From: Leptospira ilyithenensis
GTDB lineage: Bacteria; Spirochaetota; Leptospiria; Leptospirales; Leptospiraceae
Assembly: GCF_004771005.1 (NCBI RefSeq)
Contig: NZ_RQHV01000046.1
Coordinates: forward strand, 1-10,436
Direction: 5' to 3'
DNA: 10,436 bases
Shown here: in pieces, positions 8,101 through 10,436 of the stretch
Numbering within the stretch: the first letter of the stretch is position 1
Layout: each line of letters begins with the position of its first letter
Translations under genes and position numbers: made by a program
The notes under the pieces: model-generated
Told to the model about the DNA's origin: nothing
Database searches by the model: none
What the model saw: only the letters and a program-made list of their open reading frames with translations

Positions 8101-8456
8101 TCGTCTTCCATCTTTTGAATCCAGGCAGTCTTCTTTACTTCCAGGTCTGCCCGGGCATTGTCATAATCTATTTTTGCCTGGGCTTTTAAATCGTCAGCGT
8201 TAGTCTTCCATTGTTCATGAAAACTATTATAACTTGCGACTTGGGATTCCCAACTTTGTATAGCGGGTGTAATCTGGTTCATATATTTACTGAGTTGGCC
8301 GTTTAAGGAACCGTAGTTTCCATTCCAATAAGTTGCCTGGTCCGCTGCGCTCCCGTCATGCAAAGCGTAAACTACATCATAGCCGATATTGGCCATTTGA
8401 AACCAATACGTAGACAAAACACGGTCGGCTCCCCAAAACCAGGGATTTCCGTTCAT
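2136..8456 (-). CDS. Giant exported-protein main part: lipase-like and C39 peptidase-like C-terminus (TIGR04388-like)
   Basis: This 2106-residue open frame is the larger part of a giant exported protein whose signal peptide is in the frame ending at 8585. In order it shows: a helical, probably coiled-coil region rich in charged residues (about 55-180); an Asn/Ser-rich region with two cysteine pairs, CX9C and CX6C (about 395-480); hydrophobic glycine-rich segments (about 685-730); an Ala-rich tract (about 946-1045); Gly/Ser/Thr-rich beta repeats (about 1089-1225); a hydrophobic segment (about 1319-1341); a class 3 lipase-like hydrolase (about 1430-1663); and a C39-like cysteine peptidase (about 1905-2100). 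The ATG at 8456 is not convincing as a start. It lacks a Shine-Dalgarno, and the frame continues upstream to 8669 without any ATG, GTG or TTG, reading coding-like sequence (for example YAANVYTDWGGPEH). The true protein is therefore probably about 2,570 residues, joined by a -1 shift between 8669 and 8585. The architecture resembles polymorphic toxins. The family assignment is from recall. Confidence 0.9.
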   Translation of the reverse strand: MNGNPWFWGADRVLSTYWFQMANIGYDVVYALHDGSAADQATYWNGNYGSLNGQLSKYMNQITPAIQSWESQVASYNSFHEQWKTNADDLKAQAKIDYDNARADLEVKKTAWIQKMEDERHDSTIKWNELSTKAAEAESTAELKSISKQLLNTYNASIASANISTNVSDAMSSYKGSMNDLSSREFTFYEPSPVSMPALNNSMIPKDALASISLSAIGNKMISQDMVFGLSNALGVAGFQKDAYVYSNLSSTISNISNAVGGFFGNNSSSGGQKFSILGAATEKTIDTSLKINGKDISEVFANTTNGVYQFSQLLSINENNTYTAKQEQSKLVNQMAYHVNWDNRAGAKLNEDGDLVLVNGSIGNINNDLIRGILKKQADYVYKGDKFDKVCVAGTAGYAGCQETEKKINAAQTAAFNNYMEGEINLLKAQGYEFQNGMIVKSLSMDEKILLGQTEGLTLTDAQKQIEGLCYKDPSQCTSLLKKEFNIAYDASGGVTLSKVISNGQIGGRNAQGKYISGTQNESQYISLAKVSPVMAPKGKDLFDEWGQNDWANVDKQASTVMNDFYTKGLSQDSKQLGQATALIRDVEAKNEKKFQEAKVAAEAADSFLKDMIMAYISGGVAGIKASIKGKIEDQINSSLAAGFIRATGGSEDQIAMASQLISYMRGKVQEKKIKSNMAKNSLANAAGAFVATGLMFATGGMSVALGGAAFATNFQGVSGGGLGMVTGIGASTYRAVAGNQAADSMMNRITGPKDQLTAIKANENAMIKSSATTALAAATGIPRDVVGQLLTDYQGSQAAKKTRNAVNSNPIANIGSQIAGVGGGILKTAAVALGVRERDIQKMLSNGNRIAFSGSVNTSAEAQSLAYMNQAMGMSAPGMSYTSNVPTLKNKAGLVEELGQRIVVDEIVKATGIDKDIADASFRKQYGKVKQKKADKKAQNKAIRSTVITTAVTVATLGAATAASAAAAAAQTATAAATAAGASAAGAAAAGSAAAVAATTAVASTGFLGAVGSALATVGSLVGASATAAANVGAAIVNGAVQAIDGSRNGTQGIIAGLANGAIGAFTAGGGMNLTGKAAEYLGKGALGLGVSYEKQKGWGGALGLGGAKANVSISFSQRGNTTISGSMESGIKGIQLTASSTTNGATTIGANYNPSDKGPRQGWNLGANYDVNGGGFSGSVGYTNAQTGLGLTSTIDRNGLSTSGQLNGVSLATMTRDGFQYDEISWTDININKAQDMTDEIRQKASDIATIRENMPDVDINNLPDTEIARIAGEINTQNENKQLLRDDRTQEEVDGMSPLAREEALDRINHVVDPNTLALAALTSIGTAALAFIGLGRTSNSIPIPTTGVARVVEVARRRTEEGVDTILDTISDFMGRVKDNIVDSISGLSTNLADGVNRMLSNANEIVQMPRDWWNDTPAVNPSVLSKADAALLAAAVYSDVPKDKKDQLLGKSENPFKILGPDDFSGTPLEKLKFVDHGITGLDSMLVKRTATIDGVERTVYVYSLAGTEGGPISKDGATNASAVVGGSTQYKLALKNAEAIQQYIKDNDPSAILMTTGHSLGGGMAASISLQTGIPAITFNPAGTNFLTNGISNAFNTGWNRIDAYITPTDPLNTLVQRPLFPFIGPNGRTHSEAIVTPEGIFKGHKIDNFVDHYFKNENAETVKTPEFKEIPHTTQEGSAGGFFQTAYNSVYEPLKKKIPNKVKDNLNSLIRNTAMGLGYSPVMEGNKPEVTSRPLNVSEISNSSITLQQRYVEAVELPNVNDFKKGSSLKLEFPEMTPPEKIHETLGKVGTQMIKDAYFNYDASIKSKDLLEKFAKENGLNAPSSTTEQKQLYQRLQTELNTTITNAKADPLMARIDYTRENYARITTETLVNRYGDKIDTENSTDRLTVLKNGEGVILNQVAYDSQRDNASKIEFSDYTLYPGNECSPTATSIAAEYMGATSQNGMYQFVDDFIKQAHKDGILSDGDELKKDKYLDKVLEKYDQKLIALDIDQIAISGTSPTQYKPDPNNWKTGSIKKALGEGKPVVVGGEFNVSPVIGGHRLVIVGYDSTGWIVHDPYGNANGTSYQGSGMYAHYDYGKWDIGKKTAFVIENIQKE
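2139..2144 (-). promoter_or_regulatory. Ribosome-binding site inside the end of the giant gene
   Basis: AAGGAG is formed exactly by the last two codons (Lys-Glu) of the giant gene, followed by tandem stops TAA TAG and then GCC ATG. The spacing to ATG 2129 is nine bases. This arrangement ties translation of the glycan-binding-domain gene to termination on the giant gene. Confidence 0.75.
2151..2742 (-). other. Domain: C39/papain-like cysteine peptidase
   Basis: Residues about 1905-2100 of the long frame carry the motif order of C39-type peptidase domains. There is a Gln candidate for the oxyanion hole (Gln1909 or Gln1915), the nucleophile in NECSPTATSIAAEY (Cys1935), the general base in GGHRLVIVGYD (His2050) and the third residue in VHDPYGN (Asp2066). 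The domain ends a few residues before the stop, so it is the terminal tip of the protein. It could cut the protein itself to release the tip, as peptidase domains do in some toxins, or act as the effector on a target. The sequence cannot tell these apart. Confidence 0.75.
3468..4172 (-). other. Domain: alpha/beta-hydrolase resembling class 3 lipases
   Basis: Residues about 1430-1663 of the long frame resemble class 3 lipases. An opening AALLAAAVYSD helix is followed by a YSLAGTEGG strand-turn at the usual oxyanion position, then the nucleophile elbow TTGHSLGGG with Ser1566. It continues with AITFNPAGT, PTDPLN (Asp1617, the likely acid) and two His candidates, His1652 in GHKID and His1660 in VDHYF. 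A lipid or other ester is the expected substrate class. With an exported protein, membranes of another cell or a host are possible targets, which is inference. Confidence 0.75.
4790..5190 (-). repeat. Beta-rich Gly/Ser/Thr repeat module in the giant protein
   Basis: Residues about 1089-1225 of the long frame alternate small hydrophobic and polar residues in short strands separated by Gly/Asn turns, for example GVSYEKQKGWGGALGLGG, TTIGANYNPSDKGP, GWNLGANYD, GFSGSVGYTNAQTGLGLTS and STSGQLNG. The pattern suggests stacked beta hairpins or a solenoid and is the part that most reminds me of other long Leptospira proteins. No exact nucleotide repeat is visible. Confidence 0.5.
5320..5620 (-). other. 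Ala-rich hydrophobic tract in the giant protein
   Basis: Residues about 946-1045 are dominated by Ala with Thr, Val, Gly and Ser, including runs such as AASAAAAAAQTATAAA. Charge is absent across nearly the whole tract. A strongly basic stretch (QKKADKKAQNKAIR) precedes it. The DNA is very GC-rich here: 46 of 60 bases at 5461-5520 are G or C. It may insert into a membrane or form a long helical rod. Confidence 0.6.
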
Positions 8457-8584
8457 GTCTTTGTTAAAATTCTGCTGGGCTCCATTGATGCTATTCCAAG
8501 CGAGCCCGTCCGAATGTTCCGGCCCGCCCCAATCCGTATAAACATTTGCGGCATAAACCGCTGTAACGGTTCGACCTGTCCCGC

Positions 8585-8669
8585 CTATACCTGACTGGAT
8601 GATGGTTGCAATGCAGTTAGATTTCCTCTTCCGGCGACAATCGCCTGAACTACCGCCTGAACGTTCGCA
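8585..8669 (-). other. Frame overlap and probable -1 frameshift site
   Basis: The 5' frame ends at the TAG at 8587-8585, and the 3' frame is open from 8669 downward, so a join must lie in this overlap. Passing from the first to the second frame needs a -1 step, equivalent to one base missing from this sequence. Just past the stop the second frame reads GIGGTGRTVTAVYAANVY, and it continues through the ATG at 8456 in the same style. I see no canonical X-XXY-YYZ slippery heptamer in the zero frame (the nearest is A-GGA-AAT), which argues against classical recoding and for an indel, real or technical. Confidence 0.75.
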
Positions 8670-9859
8670 TTATCAATTCCGGAAAACAATCCGTTCGTAT
8701 CCCTCGACCAGTGAGATCTTTGATCTGCGGAAGTATGGTCAAAGGTAAATACTCCGTTATTTATATCATTGATGTATTGCTGACCATACCCTACACCATA
8801 CGGATTGGCCGGAGGCCAGGTGGTTTGTACTGTGCTGATCTGATTCGAATAATCCGTATAAGTCAGATAAGCTGAATTTGTCTGGCTTGATAGAAAATTA
8901 TTAATCAGAGCGGAAATCGTAGTGAGTATGTTAGTCGGATTTAAACTATTATCATTCAATACTTCGTTCAGGCTCGTGACAAGCGCACTCATAGTCTGAC
9001 CCGCTCCATTCAAACCACCGTTATTTGCTTGTCTGTACAAACAGGGATTTGCCTGGTTGCAGGGCTTATCCAACATTGTCTGGAACTCACCGACTATGCC
9101 TTTGATTGCATTCTTAACAACTGTTTTATAGGAATCGATCGTAGTCAGGTTGTCCTGGAAAGTTGCTTCCGAATTGTCCAGACTTGTGAGAAAATTACCG
9201 TATTCGTCTTCTATATTTCCCAGAGTGTTTGCAAAATCATTCAGTCCCGATTGATAGCTCTGGTTGAAATTTGCATTCCAGTTGCTGGCTGCGCTGCTGA
9301 TATTACTTTGTAACTCTTCAATTCTTTGATTTCCCAATAGAAGTTGCATGGACTGGGTTTGCGCACCCAGCCGGTCTAAATAAGCCTTGTTGTATACGTT
9401 TGTTTCTATTTTTGTTAAAAACTCGTCTCTATTCCGAAGAAAGTCCAGATTCGCCCGGCTTTCCCAGGTATGCAAAGCCTCCATTTTCTGAGAGATTAGT
9501 TGTTTTAGCGCAGAGTCCTTATGCGCATTTAGATCGTTATACGCATCGCTTGTGTTTATGCCCGAGACGTAATCGTAAATGGTCCTGTCTGCCTCGGCTT
9601 CCCACTGAGCGCGGAATAAACCTTTCTGACGCAGCACCTGATCCATCCAGGCTTGCGTGGAATTCAGAAAATACGACTGAGCGTAGACCTGGTTCATCAC
9701 ATTCGAATTGTAAGGATCCATCTGCAACTGAGGGATCGTTGCCTGGGAGAAAACCGCACCTGCAAAAAACAGTGAGAATACAAAGGAAAAAAGCGCGAGC
9801 GCGCCTTGTGTTTTTGTAAACCGGGTGAATCTTTGTTTTGTCGTCTGTTCTTGTTCCAT
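8585..9859 (-). CDS. Giant exported-protein N-terminal part with signal peptide (TIGR04388-like)
   Basis: This 424-residue frame is the N-terminal part of the giant protein. The ATG at 9859 is chosen over the TTG at 9883 because GGAGGAAGG (9871-9863) lies just before it at good spacing. A basic n-region (TTKQRFTRFTK) is followed by a hydrophobic core (ALALFSFVFSLFFAGAVF) and a cleavage-like SQA near residue 40, so the protein is exported by the general secretory route. The remainder is mostly helical, rich in Asn, Gln and Ser, with repeated Trp-containing helices such as QAWMDQVLRQKGLFRAQWEAE, and one cysteine pair, CX5C (KPCNQANPC). It ends abruptly at a TAG after LQPSSSQV with no recognisable terminal domain, while the next frame continues without a start codon. 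As a separate gene it would be a soluble exported helical protein; as part of the whole it supplies export and the first stalk-like region. Confidence 0.88.
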   Translation of the reverse strand: MEQEQTTKQRFTRFTKTQGALALFSFVFSLFFAGAVFSQATIPQLQMDPYNSNVMNQVYAQSYFLNSTQAWMDQVLRQKGLFRAQWEAEADRTIYDYVSGINTSDAYNDLNAHKDSALKQLISQKMEALHTWESRANLDFLRNRDEFLTKIETNVYNKAYLDRLGAQTQSMQLLLGNQRIEELQSNISSAASNWNANFNQSYQSGLNDFANTLGNIEDEYGNFLTSLDNSEATFQDNLTTIDSYKTVVKNAIKGIVGEFQTMLDKPCNQANPCLYRQANNGGLNGAGQTMSALVTSLNEVLNDNSLNPTNILTTISALINNFLSSQTNSAYLTYTDYSNQISTVQTTWPPANPYGVGYGQQYINDINNGVFTFDHTSADQRSHWSRDTNGLFSGIDNANVQAVVQAIVAGRGNLTALQPSSSQV

Positions 9860-9862
9860 GGT

Positions 9863-9871
9863 CCTTCCTCC
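9863..9871 (-). promoter_or_regulatory. Strong ribosome-binding site of the giant gene
   Basis: GGAGGAAGG on the minus strand places GGAGG seven bases before ATG 9859. It fixes the start and rules against the upstream TTG at 9883. Confidence 0.8.
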
Positions 9872-9947
9872 GATGTTTGCCAACTAATGATACTTAGAAG
9901 ATAAAGTCAAAAAAATATGCGGATTGCCCGTTCATTTTGTTGTTCCG

Positions 9948-9969
9948 TTTTTTTAGTTTTCTAAAAAAA
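9948..9969. repeat. AT-rich perfect hairpin, 9-bp stem with TTTT loop
   Basis: TTTTTTTAG (9948-9956), TTTT, CTAAAAAAA (9961-9969) form a perfect inverted repeat. With only one G-C pair the stem is weak, so a standard intrinsic terminator is unlikely. It sits about 90 bases upstream of the giant gene's start, in the probable leader or promoter region. Confidence 0.45.
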
Positions 9970-10075
9970 ATTTCCCTGAAATCTGATCGGACTGATTTTA
10001 GTTTCCATCCGCCTTGTTGTTGTTAATTGATATGATAATCGACTTGTTTGGTTGTATATTTTCATAAAGACTTCC

Positions 10076-10096
10076 TTGCCGTGTTAAGTCGGCTAA
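10076..10096. repeat. Copy 1 of TTGCCG-N8-CGGCTAA
   Basis: TTGCCG, an 8-base variable centre (TGTTAAGT) and CGGCTAA. GCCG/CGGC form a small inverted repeat. The same fixed bases and the same spacing recur 320 bases away at 10396-10416 with a different centre. Confidence 0.45.
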
Positions 10097-10159
10097 AAAA
10101 GAGGGTCTGGAAATGAATGGTTTGGTTCTGATTTTTTAAAGGTTTTTGGAAAAAAGTTA

Positions 10160-10395
10160 GGAAAAGTGGGGTTGTTCTCAAAATGGGGGACGGGTTCTTG
10201 GTTTAGGACGGATCTCCCCGCCCCTCCCCTCGCGCCAATAGAAGCGAGAAGTATCCGAAGGATCATCAGCAAAGCTGATCTCCTGGGTGGGGTGAAACCA
10301 CAAAGCCACCAAATGCGTTCCCTCTAACACATCTTCACCGCTACCGCAAGCAAAACCTTCCCGATCAGAAATTTTCTTCAAATAAGTTCGCCTTT
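10160..10395. other. GC-rich structured intergenic block, possible dispersed repeat
   Basis: This block differs from the AT-rich leader beside it and contains several inverted repeats: CTCGC/GCGAG (10229-10233 with 10244-10248), ATCAGC-AAA-GCTGAT (10265-10270 with 10274-10279, extendable by AGGA/TCCT) and GGTGG/CCACC (near 10286-10310). A C4-G-C4-T-C4 tract lies at 10216-10229. A 67-codon minus-strand frame (10381-10178) starts with TTG, lacks a ribosome-binding site and has no recognisable protein features, so I do not call it a gene. Its look suggests a genus-specific intergenic repeat or a structured RNA, unverified. Confidence 0.4.
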
Positions 10396-10416
10396 TTGCC
10401 GCATGGTGCCGGCTAA
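10396..10416. repeat. Copy 2 of TTGCCG-N8-CGGCTAA
   Basis: TTGCCG, the centre CATGGTGC, then CGGCTAA. It matches copy 1 in all 13 fixed bases and in spacing, and the two copies flank the GC-rich structured block. Confidence 0.45.
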
Positions 10417-10436
10417 CGTAGACCTATATTGAAAAA

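Larger units (their letters stand above)
9872..10159. other. AT-rich leader or promoter region, no gene seen
   Basis: This non-coding stretch upstream of the giant gene is AT-rich with several A/T homopolymers and no plausible ORF on either strand. It must contain or transcribe the leader of the minus-strand array. TTGACT (minus strand, 9910-9905) is a good -35-like element, but no good -10 lies 16-18 bases below it, so I do not assign a promoter. Confidence 0.5.

Noticed and set aside
8612..8626. Programmed -1 slippery site at A-GGA-AAT
   Set aside because: It does not fit X-XXY-YYZ, and re-pairing after slippage would be poor.
9400..9819. 139-codon plus-strand frame
   Set aside because: Lies entirely antisense to the well-supported signal-peptide part of the giant gene; no ribosome-binding site or domain.
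9860..9883. TTG at 9883 as start of the N-terminal frame
   Set aside because: The ATG at 9859 has an excellent GGAGG seven bases upstream and gives a typical signal peptide.
9887..9910. TTGACT...TATCAT promoter for the giant gene
   Set aside because: The spacer is only 12 bases, and no better -10 lies at normal distance.
9948..9969. Intrinsic terminator
   Set aside because: The stem has one G-C pair and would be too weak; kept only as an inverted repeat.
10216..10229. G-quadruplex on the minus strand (G4-A-G4-C-G4)
   Set aside because: Only three G runs are present; a standard three-layer quadruplex needs a fourth.
10178..10381. 67-codon minus-strand frame in the upstream region
   Set aside because: TTG start, no ribosome-binding site, no signal or domain, and it overlays several hairpins; more likely part of an intergenic element.
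1..10436. CRISPR array, tRNA, rRNA or insertion sequence
   Set aside because: No spaced direct-repeat array, cloverleaf, conserved rRNA segment or transposase-like protein was found by reading the window.

Overview
The window looks like Leptospira DNA, probably a non-core region of the chromosome. The main reason is a giant, low-complexity exported protein. Its organisation is a signal peptide, long helical regions, an Ala-rich stretch of about 100 residues, Gly/Ser/Thr-rich beta repeats and a variable enzymatic C-terminus. This is the style I associate with the Leptospira-restricted TIGR04388 family, and the genus call rests on recalled family resemblance, not on a search.

Every gene I can support is on the minus strand and reads from right to left as one array. 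At 9860-10436 lies an upstream non-coding region: an AT-rich leader with a 9-bp hairpin, then a GC-rich block with several inverted repeats, flanked by two copies of TTGCCG-N8-CGGCTAA. The giant gene follows in two reading frames. The first open frame (9859-8585, 424 aa) carries the signal peptide. The second (2136-8456, 2106 aa) stays open 71 codons upstream of its first ATG, has no ribosome-binding site, and overlaps the end of the first frame by about 85 bases. One -1 shift joins them into a protein of about 2,570 residues. This is either a sequence error, a real frameshift mutation or recoding.

The C-terminal third of the giant protein holds two enzyme-like domains: an alpha/beta-hydrolase resembling class 3 lipases (GHSLGGG, Ser1566) and, at the very end, a C39/papain-like cysteine peptidase (Cys1935, His2050, Asp2066).

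Three small genes for exported proteins follow. The first starts 6 bases after the giant gene's stop and takes its Shine-Dalgarno from the last two codons of that gene; it encodes a single discoidin-like domain of the type called NADase-type glycan-binding. The second is an ankyrin-repeat, probably lipid-anchored protein. The third is a 93-residue protein with six cysteines and a non-ATG start. The last 123 bases contain a possible minus-strand promoter whose spacer is a palindrome.

Together the layout fits a polymorphic-toxin-like locus: a large exported protein with a hydrolase/peptidase tip, followed by small exported proteins that could be immunity or accessory factors. Base composition supports modularity, because the GC-rich middle of the giant gene gives way to a strongly AT-rich 3' end and AT-rich downstream genes. 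The toxin/immunity reading is inference; the domains and gene order are visible in the sequence.
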